From NCBI RefSeq assembly GCF_015209965.1, contig NZ_MU158689.1, positions 326,648-390,647 of the forward strand: a DNA stretch of 64,000 nt. Reading direction: 5' to 3'. The notes below the pieces were generated by a model that saw only the letters and a list, made by a program, of their open reading frames with translations, made no database searches and was not told where the DNA came from. Position 1 is the first letter of the stretch. Each line of letters starts with the position of its first letter. The DNA is from Sphingobacterium pedocola (lineage in GTDB: Bacteria; Bacteroidota; Bacteroidia; Sphingobacteriales; Sphingobacteriaceae). Position numbers and translations under genes: made by a program. Shown piece after piece: positions 41,994 to 51,288 of this stretch.

Positions 41994-42965
41994 TTATTTT
42001 TTTCTTTCTGTGGTGAATTTGACCAGTTGCTGTAACCCGGTCTTGTATATGTTATCGGGAAATTGTGCTAAAATTTGAAAAGCTTCCTGCTGGTAAGCTA
42101 ACATTTTTTCGGTTGCATAATCCAATCCACCGCTGCTTCGTACAAAATGAATGACTTCTTCTATCTTTCTACCGTCATCATTATGATTTTTAACCAAATT
42201 AATAATTCGTCTTTTTTCAGCGGAAGTCGTTTTACTTAACGCATATATAAGCGGTAGCGTCATTTTCTTTTCTTTGATATCATTACCGACGGGCTTGCCT
42301 ATATCATCCACACCGAAGTCGAATAAATCATCTTTGATTTGGAATGAAATGCCTATTTTTTCGCCAAATTTGCGCATTTTTTCTAAAGTATCTGGAGCAG
42401 CATCTACCGATGAAGCACCACAGGCACAGCACGATGCGATAAGAGAGGCAGTTTTTTTTCGAATTATTTCATAGTAAATATCCTCTTTGATGTCCAACTT
42501 GCGGGCTTTTTCAATTTGTAAGAGTTCACCTTCGCTCATCTGCTCAACAGCTTCAGACACAATTCGGAGTAATTCGTGTTCCTGATTCGCTACGGATAAA
42601 AGCAAGCCTTTGGAAAGAAGGAAATCCCCTACCAGTACGGCAACTTTATTTTTCCACAAGGCATTCACGGAAAAAAAACCTCTTCGCTCATTGGCATTAT
42701 CCACTACGTCATCATGAACGAGCGAAGCCGTGTGAAGCAGTTCTACTAATGAGGCGCCGCGATAGGTGGACTCATTAATTGTACCACATAGGCCAGCAGA
42801 AAAAAATACAAACATCGGACGCATCTGCTTACCTTTTTGCTTGTATAAATATTGAGTGATAATATCTAATAATGGAACAGAACTCTGCATAGATTGCTTG
42901 AACTTTGCTTCGAAAGTTTCCAGTTCTGTTGCTATGGGTTTTTGTATCTCTTTTAACGTTAGCAT
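41994..42965 (-). CDS. Polyprenyl (octaprenyl-type) diphosphate synthase
   Basis: The 323-residue trans-prenyltransferase extends farnesyl diphosphate with isopentenyl units, likely for the menaquinone side chain. The first Asp-rich motif is D85-D89 (HDDVVDNANERRG). The second is FQIKDDLFDFG near residue 215. Chain-length specificity cannot be read with certainty; residues before the first motif (ELLHTASLVH) are of the long-chain class. It is followed 3 bp later by the terC-like gene. Confidence 0.93.
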   Translation of the reverse strand: MLTLKEIQKPIATELETFEAKFKQSMQSSVPLLDIITQYLYKQKGKQMRPMFVFFSAGLCGTINESTYRGASLVELLHTASLVHDDVVDNANERRGFFSVNALWKNKVAVLVGDFLLSKGLLLSVANQEHELLRIVSEAVEQMSEGELLQIEKARKLDIKEDIYYEIIRKKTASLIASCCACGASSVDAAPDTLEKMRKFGEKIGISFQIKDDLFDFGVDDIGKPVGNDIKEKKMTLPLIYALSKTTSAEKRRIINLVKNHNDDGRKIEEVIHFVRSSGGLDYATEKMLAYQQEAFQILAQFPDNIYKTGLQQLVKFTTERKK

Positions 42966-43023
42966 GAATGACGGTAAATATCAAATAGAGTCTAAATGAT
43001 CCTTTAAAGATAAGAAAATAACT

Positions 43024-43587
43024 TTATAAAGATTTGACAGTTTTATCTAATTCTTCGAACCATTCTTCTCCATATTCGCGAATAAGAGGAGCCTTTAGAA
43101 ATTTGTAAACGGGAACCTGAAGCTCTTTTCCGAAACTACACGCATCTTTACAAATATGCCATCTATCATAATGAAGCACGTCAAATTCAGGATAGTGTGT
43201 GGTACGAATAGGATAAAGGTGACACGAAATAGGTTTTTTCCAGTGTATTTCACCTAATTCATAGGCTTTTTCAATAGCACATTTCGTAATGCCATTCTCC
43301 CAGGTAACATATGCACACTCTTTATTGCCATCTACACATGTGGTTGTTAAGTCGCCATCTGCGTCGATAACATGTGTACCTTGTTCTTCAATGGCTTCAA
43401 TACCTTTTGCCGTCATGAAGGGTTTTACTTTGGGGTATATTTCCTTTAATACATGTGTTTCATCTTTACGTAAAGGTGCTCCAGAATCGCCTTCTACGCA
43501 ACAGACTCCCTTACATTTTGATAAGTTACAAACAAAATCGTTGTTTATCAAATCCTCATGTACTAACACATTACCAACCTCGATCAT
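43024..43587 (-). CDS. DUF3109-family Cys-rich protein
   Basis: The 187-residue soluble protein has about a dozen cysteines in a conserved spread (CNLSKCKGVCCVEGDSGAPL, CVDGNKECAYV, CAIEKAYE, CHLYPIRT, CKDACSFG), characteristic of DUF3109, a Bacteroidota family related to metal-cluster (YkgJ-like) proteins. It probably binds zinc or an Fe-S centre. Function is unknown. It lies 7 bp after the DUF3108 gene and is in the same operon. Confidence 0.88.
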   Translation of the reverse strand: MIEVGNVLVHEDLINNDFVCNLSKCKGVCCVEGDSGAPLRKDETHVLKEIYPKVKPFMTAKGIEAIEEQGTHVIDADGDLTTTCVDGNKECAYVTWENGITKCAIEKAYELGEIHWKKPISCHLYPIRTTHYPEFDVLHYDRWHICKDACSFGKELQVPVYKFLKAPLIREYGEEWFEELDKTVKSL

Positions 43588-43594
43588 GATTTAT

Positions 43595-44389
43595 TTATTT
43601 TGAATAGCTGACTTTTTTTCCAAGTTCGTATTTTAGCCCTTTTGCATCGGTGAGTTCCATGGTCACAGACCCAATTAGGATCTCGACATGTGCACGTACA
43701 GGAATCCGATTTCCATCATTTGTTACCCAAAGGTATAATTTACTGTTCTTTTTAAAGATGCGTCCTGGTTTTATTTCCGGACTGAATTTGATACATTCAA
43801 CTGTACCTAGGCTTGTTTTTATTTTTTCTATACCTTCATATGTAATGCCCAGTTGTTCAACTTCATCGTTTAAGAAGTAGGAAATCTTGAAGGCATCGCC
43901 TTTTTTTAGAGAAGACAAATCTAAATTTCTTGCGAAGTAATAGGCGGATAGAAGGTCAAATGTTTGTAATACTGGCGTTTTGAAGGTGCCTTTTCTGCCT
44001 TTTACGGATCTGTTCCTGTGATCAAAAGTAGCGTACTCTTTACGCGTATAGCTGCCCTCACGTATATCTTCGGTATACAAATGTGGAAGGTAGGTATCTC
44101 CATCTATATAGGAGTCATATTTGTTTTTGACCGTATAAAATACAGAAAAAGCGCCCGAAGTTTCTCCGACCGCATTTAAGTGGAATGTTTCATTTCCACT
44201 AAATTTTAAATTGGATTTACTTACAGATAGAACTCCTGTCGCGGCAGACATAAAGCCGTATTTAAGTTTATAAGTCAACTTTTCGCCCTCTTTGAATGTT
44301 GGTTCTTTTAGATAAGGTAAGGTGTTTTGTCCCATGCTTACGGAAGCCGTAAATAATATAGACAGAATAAGTATATATATATATTTCAT
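43595..44389 (-). CDS. DUF3108-family exported protein
   Basis: The 264-residue protein has a signal peptide (about 1-20: KYIYILILSILFTASVSMG) and a single all-beta DUF3108 domain (FKEGEKLTYKLKYGFMSAATGVLSVSKS, DLLSAYYFARNLDLSSLKKGD, LWVTNDGNRIPVRAHVEIL). It is likely periplasmic, with a fold that resembles lipid-binding beta proteins. I start at ATG 44389; the frame opens to 44467, but the extra 26 residues would precede the signal peptide and overlap DUF2480. Function is unknown. Confidence 0.85.
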   Translation of the reverse strand: MKYIYILILSILFTASVSMGQNTLPYLKEPTFKEGEKLTYKLKYGFMSAATGVLSVSKSNLKFSGNETFHLNAVGETSGAFSVFYTVKNKYDSYIDGDTYLPHLYTEDIREGSYTRKEYATFDHRNRSVKGRKGTFKTPVLQTFDLLSAYYFARNLDLSSLKKGDAFKISYFLNDEVEQLGITYEGIEKIKTSLGTVECIKFSPEIKPGRIFKKNSKLYLWVTNDGNRIPVRAHVEILIGSVTMELTDAKGLKYELGKKVSYSK

Positions 44390-44420
44390 GTTTAATAGGA
44401 CAATCTTACAAATAAAAAGT

Positions 44421-44936
44421 TTAACTTTTTCGCTTGAACACCGGAACGGTAGAGCAGGGCTCTCCATACATGATGCTCTTAGCCACTGTGCTTAGCTGAG
44501 TAGTAAATAACACAAATGCGCTTTCTGGGATATAAATATCTCCGCAACCTTTTACGACCACTCGTTGATCCTGATATTGAGAATAATCTATTTTAGTAAT
44601 TTCCTCCAGGAAAAGGCGTTGTTGCACTTCTTCTAAGGTGCCAAATTGCACCGATTTTGCATACGGCGTTAATTTGTTGGCTAATATCATATAGGCCCAC
44701 GTCGGAACAATAGCATCTGTTGAGCAGGTAATAGCAACGATTTTGTTTTGATAGTTTGACCATTCATGATCTTTAACGAATTCTCTAAAATCTTTTTCCT
44801 TTAGAATGAGGCCATGAAAAAGATTGTCCTTGATATCATAAAGAATAATATCCTCTTTCGGAGCATAATTAGCTAAATCTACCGTAAGTAGACCGCTTTG
44901 TGCTACTTTGTTAATTATGTTTTCCTGAATATCCAT
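44421..44936 (-). CDS. DUF2480-family protein
   Basis: The 171-residue cytosolic protein matches DUF2480, restricted largely to Bacteroidota: starts with DIQENIINKVAQSGLLTVDLANYAP and contains IVAITCSTDAIVPTWAYMIL and VVVKGCGDIYIPESAFVLFT. It occurs widely as a single-copy gene, and I know of no assigned function. Here it is the first of three small genes (DUF2480, DUF3108, DUF3109) and starts 14 bp beyond the terminator of the PpiD-like gene. Confidence 0.88.
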   Translation of the reverse strand: MDIQENIINKVAQSGLLTVDLANYAPKEDIILYDIKDNLFHGLILKEKDFREFVKDHEWSNYQNKIVAITCSTDAIVPTWAYMILANKLTPYAKSVQFGTLEEVQQRLFLEEITKIDYSQYQDQRVVVKGCGDIYIPESAFVLFTTQLSTVAKSIMYGEPCSTVPVFKRKS

Positions 44937-44949
44937 CTCGCATAAATAT

Positions 44950-44979
44950 AAAAAAAGCCGGACAAATTACGGTCCGGCT
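44950..44979 (-). terminator. Intrinsic terminator of PpiD-like gene
   Basis: AGCCGGAC (44956-44963) pairs with GTCCGGCT (44972-44979) over an 8-nt loop. On the minus strand the stem is followed by seven U. It lies 21 bp after the stop at 45000. Confidence 0.92.
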
Positions 44980-44999
44980 ACAAAAATAATTATAATATC

Positions 45000-47105
45000 T
45001 TAATAGAATCTAATACGATTGTCATCTATATCTGCATTGTCTTGAAGGGCTTTGAAGATAGAGCCCCAAGCACGTTGTTGTCTGTTAGACAACAACTGTT
45101 TTTGTTGTTCTTTTTTCTCCGTGTCTACCATCTCTTTAGGATTTACGAAGCTGTTTACTTGAACCACATATACACCTTGAGATCCTTCGATAGTTTTAGA
45201 TGGCTTATTTGGCTGTAGCCCAAATACTGTACCCACTACTGCATTTTCCAAAGCCACTCCTGGAATTACAGGATTAGCTAGTACAATGTTTTCTACGCTA
45301 ATGGCAGCTTTACCCAGTTTTTGTGCGACTTGATCAATAGAAGATGCACCACTTAGCGCATTGTCCATTTTTTCTTTTAGCATGCGTGCTTTAACGAAGT
45401 TTTTAACACCAAGTTCAATGTCCGCTTTTATGGCGCTTAATGGCTGGATACCTTTTGCGTTGATATGGTTAACTTTAGCTACGATAAAGTGACTGTCTGT
45501 CTCAAAAATTTTATCGGAAACTTCACCTTCTTTCGCTTCAAATGCCCAACGGGATAATTCCCTAGGAACTTCGGAACCATTTAGCGTATTGTCCATAGCC
45601 TGTGTTCTCGATGATTTTTCTACTTTCAACCCTTGTTTCTGAGCGAGTTCATTAAAGTTCTTACCGTCTGCACTGGTAAAAAACTCGTTTGCCTTAGCGT
45701 ATACGGCATCTGTTGTTTCTTTTCCGGCAGTAATTACTTTGTCTACAATAGCTGCTTTTACAATTTTCGAGTTACCTATTTGTTTCTCGATCTTGATGAT
45801 ATGAACACCGAATTGAGAGTTTACGATAACTACGTCACCAGCTTTGCCGCCAAATGCCGCTTCTTCAAATTGTTGAACCATTTGACCACGAGGAAAAGTA
45901 CCTAAGGAGCCGCCGTTGATTTTACTTCCTTGATCTTGGCTAAATTCTACCGCCAAGGCTGAAAAACTATCTCCTTTGCTGATTAAGCCCTTAATAGAAT
46001 CTGCTTTAGCTAATGCCTTATCTACACCACCTTCCGCGGTAGGATTTAATAAAATGTGGCTAGCCTGAACTGAATCTGGACTGAATTTAGCATCAATCAC
46101 CTTTGCTATTTCATAAGCTCCATTTGATAAGTAAGGTCCAACTGTCGTTCCTATATTAACGTTGAATAAAACAGAATCTAACGCTGGGCTTACCTGGCCT
46201 TTTCTGATATAGGTAACCGGATATTTTGTGTCTGAATGTTGCGTAGCAAACAGGGAATCATTTGTAGATGCGATCAAATCAGATTTTAAGCTCTGAATAG
46301 TTGTTAACGTTGTCGCTGAATCATTAGCTGTAGGTCTTGCATCAAATAATACATAATCTAAAGACCGAGATTCTTCCGGATTTTTAAATGAATTTTTGTG
46401 CTTATCATAGTATGCCTGATAATCGGCGTCTGTCAACTTGATGTCGGTTTCATTCACGGAAGAATAATCCAACAGCACATATCTGAAGTTGGCTAATTTA
46501 TTTTTAGCGGTATATTCATCTTGTGCCTCCAACGCCGTAACATATACTACGTTATTTAATAAATTAGCATATTTTTCGTTCAGTCGTTGCGTACGGATAT
46601 TGTCTAACAACATTTCCCATTGTGCGCTTACTTCTGAATTGCCATTCTTCGATTCGTTAATTACTTGATTTAGGTAATTGCGATCAAACTGACCGGTTTG
46701 CGGATTCATGAATGTCTGGGTGATTTGAGAAGATGGGTTGGGCCCCGTCACTAGATCGTTAAATTCTTTTTTACCGATAGTTAATCCTATTTTCTCAATT
46801 TCTGAGTTTAATAGTTCTTTTGAAATGAACTGATTCCAAACTTGTTGCACGGCAAAATTTCTGATTTGTGGAGTTTCCGCTCCTCCCATTTGTTGCTGGT
46901 ACATCGCAGATGTTTGGTCTACTTGTGCGTTGAAAAGTTGGTAATCGATGACTTCTCCATTTACACTCCCTACCTGATTTTGCTTATTCATCCAAAAAGG
47001 CATTCCCGATTGGATAATGTCTCCTAATAAAAATGCAACAATTGCTAAACCTATTACGAATATCACTAATCCCGCACGGTTACGCAAATTCCCCATTAAT
47101 CCCAT
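45000..47105 (-). CDS. PpiD/SurA-type periplasmic peptidyl-prolyl isomerase
   Basis: The 701-residue foldase has an N-terminal membrane anchor (about 10-30: GLVIFVIGLAIVAFLLGDI), a SurA-N-like chaperone domain (about 45-230) and a parvulin domain (about 345-440: ASHILLNPTAEGG, FPRGQMVQQFEEAAFGGKAGDVV, FGVHIIKIEK). A second, degenerate parvulin-like stretch follows (about 480-580). It helps fold exported proteins and outer-membrane proteins at the inner-membrane surface. It is transcribed alone with a strong terminator, downstream of lptC. Confidence 0.92.
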   Translation of the reverse strand: MGLMGNLRNRAGLVIFVIGLAIVAFLLGDIIQSGMPFWMNKQNQVGSVNGEVIDYQLFNAQVDQTSAMYQQQMGGAETPQIRNFAVQQVWNQFISKELLNSEIEKIGLTIGKKEFNDLVTGPNPSSQITQTFMNPQTGQFDRNYLNQVINESKNGNSEVSAQWEMLLDNIRTQRLNEKYANLLNNVVYVTALEAQDEYTAKNKLANFRYVLLDYSSVNETDIKLTDADYQAYYDKHKNSFKNPEESRSLDYVLFDARPTANDSATTLTTIQSLKSDLIASTNDSLFATQHSDTKYPVTYIRKGQVSPALDSVLFNVNIGTTVGPYLSNGAYEIAKVIDAKFSPDSVQASHILLNPTAEGGVDKALAKADSIKGLISKGDSFSALAVEFSQDQGSKINGGSLGTFPRGQMVQQFEEAAFGGKAGDVVIVNSQFGVHIIKIEKQIGNSKIVKAAIVDKVITAGKETTDAVYAKANEFFTSADGKNFNELAQKQGLKVEKSSRTQAMDNTLNGSEVPRELSRWAFEAKEGEVSDKIFETDSHFIVAKVNHINAKGIQPLSAIKADIELGVKNFVKARMLKEKMDNALSGASSIDQVAQKLGKAAISVENIVLANPVIPGVALENAVVGTVFGLQPNKPSKTIEGSQGVYVVQVNSFVNPKEMVDTEKKEQQKQLLSNRQQRAWGSIFKALQDNADIDDNRIRFY

Positions 47106-47245
47106 ATCTGTATACTGTATTTAAGTGTTCTTAGTTATTTAATTGACCTAATTTAAAACAAGGTGCAAGATACAACTTTTATGAAAAAAAATGTAATATT
47201 TTACGATTCTATGAAAACAATATTATTTTTTTGTGTTAAACTCGT

Positions 47246-47854
47246 TTAATTCCCAAATGAAGGCAATTGAGACTCACTCGAGGGAGTGAAGTATCCCGTC
47301 GGAAATTGCGTTCTGATGTCTACTAACTTATCATCGGCTTGAAACGACGCGGCCTGATAGCTTACTTTTCCGTCCTTATCCTCGAATAGAATATTGACAT
47401 GGTTATAATAGATTTTCTTATTTTCATCGTAAAATAATTCCTCTGTTTTGATTTTTGAACCATCAGCTCGGGTGATGACCACGTTTTTTTTGAATTCGGT
47501 AATGCTTTCCTTGGCACGTTGCAGAGCATAGTCTGAAGTTACACGTTGGAGTTCTTGACCAGTGGCCTCATCGTAGAAAATAATTTGGACCCCTTTTTTG
47601 AATTCATAGTTACCTGTCGTGTCGTGATAAATACGCATTTCGGGAGCTGTTAATTGCGCTTTTACTTTTGCAGAGTCGCTATAGATTATTTTTACGTTTT
47701 TAGAAATATCCACCGCCTCTTCCTCTTGGATATTAGCAAGACGGTCAATATCTTTCATGTCATTTTCACAGCTATTAAACGATAAAACCCCTATTAGTGC
47801 GAAAAACAATAGGGGATAAAATCGTGTTTTTTCAGCGAAGATTAGTTTAATCAT
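47246..47854 (-). CDS. lptC: LPS export periplasmic protein LptC
   Basis: The 202-residue protein has a lipoprotein-type signal ending at Cys29 (SFNSC), unlike the membrane-helix LptC of E. coli but usual in Bacteroidota, and a beta-jellyroll repeat domain (VKIIYSDSAKVKAQLTAPEMRIY, GVQIIFYDEATGQ, ITEFKKNVVITRADGSKIKTEELFYDE). It bridges LPS from the LptBFG transporter to LptA. The gene overlaps the preceding outer-membrane protein gene by 8 bp. Confidence 0.87.
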   Translation of the reverse strand: MIKLIFAEKTRFYPLLFFALIGVLSFNSCENDMKDIDRLANIQEEEAVDISKNVKIIYSDSAKVKAQLTAPEMRIYHDTTGNYEFKKGVQIIFYDEATGQELQRVTSDYALQRAKESITEFKKNVVITRADGSKIKTEELFYDENKKIYYNHVNILFEDKDGKVSYQAASFQADDKLVDIRTQFPTGYFTPSSESQLPSFGN

Positions 47855-49172
47855 AGCTTCTCCTTCTGAACCAAGTATCGTTGATCGTGAACCCTAAGTT
47901 AATATTAATATAGCGCTCCCTTACCAAGTTGTTATTTAGCGTTCCTTGTTGTCCGAATTCGGCGGATATATTAATACGAGAGAAGGTAAGGCCGAAGTTT
48001 GTTTCAGAAAGCGGTAAGCCTAAACCAACTGTTACGGCCATATCTGCGATATCGTTATTATTTAATCGTATTTGTGTTTGGTTGTAGCGGAATCCTAAAC
48101 GGTAATCTACGACGTTCCAATATTTAACAGAGGTCGGATCGGGTTTAAATTGCCCGCCTATAGCGACACCATAATTTTTACCTAACTTAATTTCTCCCTC
48201 ACGTGTTTGGAAGTCACTCCAATCCGTGTATTTGAAATCGGCACCGACCATCCAGTTATAACCTTTGGACAGCGTGAAACCAATATTGTGTTTTAAAGGC
48301 AAGTTGATTTTTCGGTTTGCTCCTACAGTAGAGGAAGAGGTATCTAATGCAATATTCTGAAAATCGTCGTCCAATGATGGTTCGTTGCGGGTAACCAAAC
48401 GCGTAGACTTGCTGTTGATCGTATTATTCAACGTTCCAGAGTACCCTACGGTGATGTTCATCTTTTTGCCTAGAGACTTAAAATATTGAACACCGTAATC
48501 TATTGTGGCTCCTCTTATTAATCGGGTTTCCTCCAGTCTGGCATTATAATTTCCCAATGTTAGTGGAAATTCTACTTGCGCTATGTCGGATAGATTTCCA
48601 AACAAGAAGCCTACATTCGCGCCTACGCTTAGTCCTTTAATCGGACTCAAACCATAACCTATAAATGCTTTATTAACACCACCTTCGCCTGATGCCGATT
48701 TCTTGTACGTTAGGGTGTCATATATCGAAACTTCTGAAGAGTTATAACCTACATCCGAAAAAGGCATTAATCCAAAAGCAATACCACCCGCCTTCGCCAG
48801 CGGAATCCCTATCGCGATATGGCTAAACGCGAAATCGGCGGTGTTATCAGTTGCCGACCCTTTTCCCAATTGCGTTATGTTACCGTATAGCCCTGCTTCC
48901 AAGATAGTTTTTGAAAACGCAGAGTAACTCGCGGGATTGGAAATATTGAGAATTGGAAGACCCGCTTGATAGCGTACGCCTGCCGCGATACCAGCCATCG
49001 AACGAGTTTGCGGTAATAAATCTTCACGCATTTGCCCCAAACCAAATTGAGAGTAAGGAGAATGAGAAGTGGATTTTTGAGCGTGGACTTGTAAATTACA
49101 AACCACGAGTCCTATACCAATTATGATTGTGACTGCCTTTTTGGTCGTATCGGCTTTAAATTTTTTATACAT
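47847..49172 (-). CDS. Outer membrane beta-barrel protein, FadL-like
   Basis: The 441-residue exported protein has a signal peptide (about 1-31, ending VHAQ). SPYSQFGLGQMREDLLPQTRSMAGIAAGVR is the usual start of a Bacteroidota barrel family related to aromatic-hydrocarbon/FadL channels. About fourteen amphipathic strands end with a Phe/Tyr-rich tail. It is translationally coupled to lptC by an 8-bp overlap, and this pairing recurs in related genomes from memory. The substrate is unknown. It may contribute to outer-membrane assembly rather than uptake. Confidence 0.8.
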   Translation of the reverse strand: MYKKFKADTTKKAVTIIIGIGLVVCNLQVHAQKSTSHSPYSQFGLGQMREDLLPQTRSMAGIAAGVRYQAGLPILNISNPASYSAFSKTILEAGLYGNITQLGKGSATDNTADFAFSHIAIGIPLAKAGGIAFGLMPFSDVGYNSSEVSIYDTLTYKKSASGEGGVNKAFIGYGLSPIKGLSVGANVGFLFGNLSDIAQVEFPLTLGNYNARLEETRLIRGATIDYGVQYFKSLGKKMNITVGYSGTLNNTINSKSTRLVTRNEPSLDDDFQNIALDTSSSTVGANRKINLPLKHNIGFTLSKGYNWMVGADFKYTDWSDFQTREGEIKLGKNYGVAIGGQFKPDPTSVKYWNVVDYRLGFRYNQTQIRLNNNDIADMAVTVGLGLPLSETNFGLTFSRINISAEFGQQGTLNNNLVRERYININLGFTINDTWFRRRSYD

Positions 49173-49335
49173 ATATTTCTAAAATTCCGCTTCAGAATGA
49201 GTAACACATTTAGAGAAACTCGTTAGGTCAATCTTTGCTGATTTTTTCCGCTTTTTCGATACAAAACTATCTAATTTTTGATGAATCCGTTAGTTCATTT
49301 TGTTAAAAAAGGTTAAACGATTGTTTTTTAGCTGG

Positions 49336-50319
49336 TTATGAGAACTGAAAGTACGTAATAGTTCCTATAATGAGAAGGTATAATGTCTCATATACCCATT
49401 TCGTCTTCGCATAGTTAAAATAGTAGGCCAAATAGATAGACAAGGGTGGAGCACATAACAGAAAATGATTGATCGTAATATGATCATTTAGATAAAAAGA
49501 TCCGCCTATTAATAACAGCATAAAAAATAACAGCTGGAATGATTTTCGAATATGGACTATACTTTTGAAATATTGATCTTTCAAGATGAACAGGAAAAAA
49601 ATAAGTGCAATGACGATGGGGATGACTACGAGATAGTCGTAAATATCTACGTGCAAAGCCGCAGAAAACTCATTCGTAAAAGGCGAGAAAATAGCTAAAA
49701 AAATATCGAATTGGTCAACCCAATAGTAGATCGCTGCTAATAAAGCATATACAGTCGCTAAACCCAATAGTGGGGTCACCCATTCGCGCCAAATAAACGG
49801 TCTGAAGACAATCAAACTGATCCATAGCAAAAAAAATAGTACAATGAACGGGAAATATATCAGACTTCCTATTCCTACAATCATACCCAGATCAAACATC
49901 AAACCCTTTACATCAGCTTGCTTATAAATGTTAAATAGCTTGGTCAACATCCAGATAGTAATGAAATTACAGATCAGGGTGGGGGATAGTACTAAAAATG
50001 GAAGAAATAAGCTGACCAATGTCATATACATCAAGGCGATTAAGAAATTGGATCTTCCCAAAAAATTATAGTAATTAATTAATTTGTTGAGTAGGAAAGC
50101 TTGAAAAATCGTCAAAATTAGCGTAATAAATACATTCATAGACGGCGTAATATTTCCTCCAATTTGTATGCCTGCCAAATTGTTGATCGCGGGTTCAAAT
50201 AGAATTGGGGTAAGGGTATCTGGCAGATGGAAAAAAACACCTAGACATAAAAATGCACCGATAATCGAAACTAGAACGATATTAAAGGGCGTGAATTTTC
50301 GATGTTGGTTTATAATCAT
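49336..50319 (-). CDS. DUF6427-type polytopic membrane protein
   Basis: The 327-residue protein has nine or ten hydrophobic helices and matches the Bacteroidota DUF6427 family (start MIINQHRKFTPFNIVLVSIIGAFLCLGVFFHLP). No catalytic motif is visible. In related genomes such genes lie near cell-envelope functions. Here it stands between the outer-membrane protein/lptC pair and the ccm cluster on the same strand, with 163 bp before it and 61 bp after ccmD-like. Function is unknown. Confidence 0.78.
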   Translation of the reverse strand: MIINQHRKFTPFNIVLVSIIGAFLCLGVFFHLPDTLTPILFEPAINNLAGIQIGGNITPSMNVFITLILTIFQAFLLNKLINYYNFLGRSNFLIALMYMTLVSLFLPFLVLSPTLICNFITIWMLTKLFNIYKQADVKGLMFDLGMIVGIGSLIYFPFIVLFFLLWISLIVFRPFIWREWVTPLLGLATVYALLAAIYYWVDQFDIFLAIFSPFTNEFSAALHVDIYDYLVVIPIVIALIFFLFILKDQYFKSIVHIRKSFQLLFFMLLLIGGSFYLNDHITINHFLLCAPPLSIYLAYYFNYAKTKWVYETLYLLIIGTITYFQFS

Positions 50320-50380
50320 GAATTAAGGATACAATTTATCGTGCTCTTGGGTTGAAAACGCTATGTATTTACCTACAAAT

Positions 50381-50608
50381 CTACTTATGGTTTTCTAATT
50401 TTCTAATTTTGCGATCAATAGAAAACAGGTACAAAAAAACGCCAATAATTAAGGTAAGTACCACGAGGACAACCACCCATATTTTTCCAGAGCTTCTTAG
50501 GCCGGTTGCCATTTCTATTTGCGCCATTTGGGGTTGCGCAACTGCCATTCTCAGCAAACATATAATAGATAAAAAAGTTAACATTAAAGTTTTCATATAA
50601 TACATCAT
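50381..50608 (-). CDS. CcmD-like small membrane protein
   Basis: The 75-residue protein has a signal-like first helix and one further helix (about 42-62: IWVVVLVVLTLIIGVFLYLF) followed by a short charged tail (SIDRKIRKLENHK), as in CcmD partners of the haem exporter. The start ATG 50608 overlaps the TGA stop of the CcsA/CcmC gene by one base, so translation is coupled. Later ATG codons (50605, 50596) are possible. The role is inferred from position and layout. Confidence 0.8.
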   Translation of the reverse strand: MMYYMKTLMLTFLSIICLLRMAVAQPQMAQIEMATGLRSSGKIWVVVLVVLTLIIGVFLYLFSIDRKIRKLENHK

Positions 50609-51285
50609 CAATCTAATTTATTCCTGTTATTTTCTACTAATCTTAATCTATAGCGCAACGTGCATATCCATATGCCAGTGAGTATCCATCCGATAACGGC
50701 AGTATAAAAAATAGGACGTATATTGTGATCCATATCTATATCACTAAATGTGGAGTTTCCACCACTTCCAGGATGCAGGGAGTCTGTCAATTTGGGCAGA
50801 ATATACAGTAGTACAATCATGATCGGGAAGGCAAAGATGTTGTAGACTGCGGATATTTTTGCTCTTTTTTGTTCTTCTTCTAGCGCATTGCGAAGTACGA
50901 GGTAAGCGAGATACATGAGTGTTGCTATAGCTGAACCATTCAGTTTAGGGTCATTTGGCCAAGGATCTCCCCATGTGATATTAGCCCACTGCATTCCTGT
51001 AAGAAGCCCTAAGAAGCAGAATAATATACCCACATTTACTGCTTCTACAGCCATGATATCGTGGTTTCGTTCTCCACTATTCAAGTATTTTACACTAAAT
51101 ATTACGGAAATTAAATATAATACGATCATACTAAACCACATCGGAACATGAAAATATATATTACGGATTGTTTCGTTTAATATCGGTAAAACCGGTACGG
51201 GCCCCATAAAGCCCGCAACTACGGAAGAAGAAACCATCACGGCTGCTAATATTTTCCACCAATTTTTTCTCATCATTGAACACAC
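50608..51285 (-). CDS. ccsA: Cytochrome c biogenesis protein CcmC/CcsA type
   Basis: The 225-residue protein has six transmembrane helices and the tryptophan-rich haem-handling motif (MQWANITWGDPWPNDPKLNG), with the conserved His in NIYFHVPMWF and MDHNIRPIFY. It presents haem to the cytochrome c synthetase. Size and helix count are those of CcmC; Bacteroidota usually annotate it as ccsA. It lies 3 bp after ccmB and overlaps ccmD. No CcmA ATPase gene is in this cluster. Confidence 0.92.
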   Translation of the reverse strand: MCSMMRKNWWKILAAVMVSSSVVAGFMGPVPVLPILNETIRNIYFHVPMWFSMIVLYLISVIFSVKYLNSGERNHDIMAVEAVNVGILFCFLGLLTGMQWANITWGDPWPNDPKLNGSAIATLMYLAYLVLRNALEEEQKRAKISAVYNIFAFPIMIVLLYILPKLTDSLHPGSGGNSTFSDIDMDHNIRPIFYTAVIGWILTGIWICTLRYRLRLVENNRNKLD

Positions 51286-51288
51286 ATT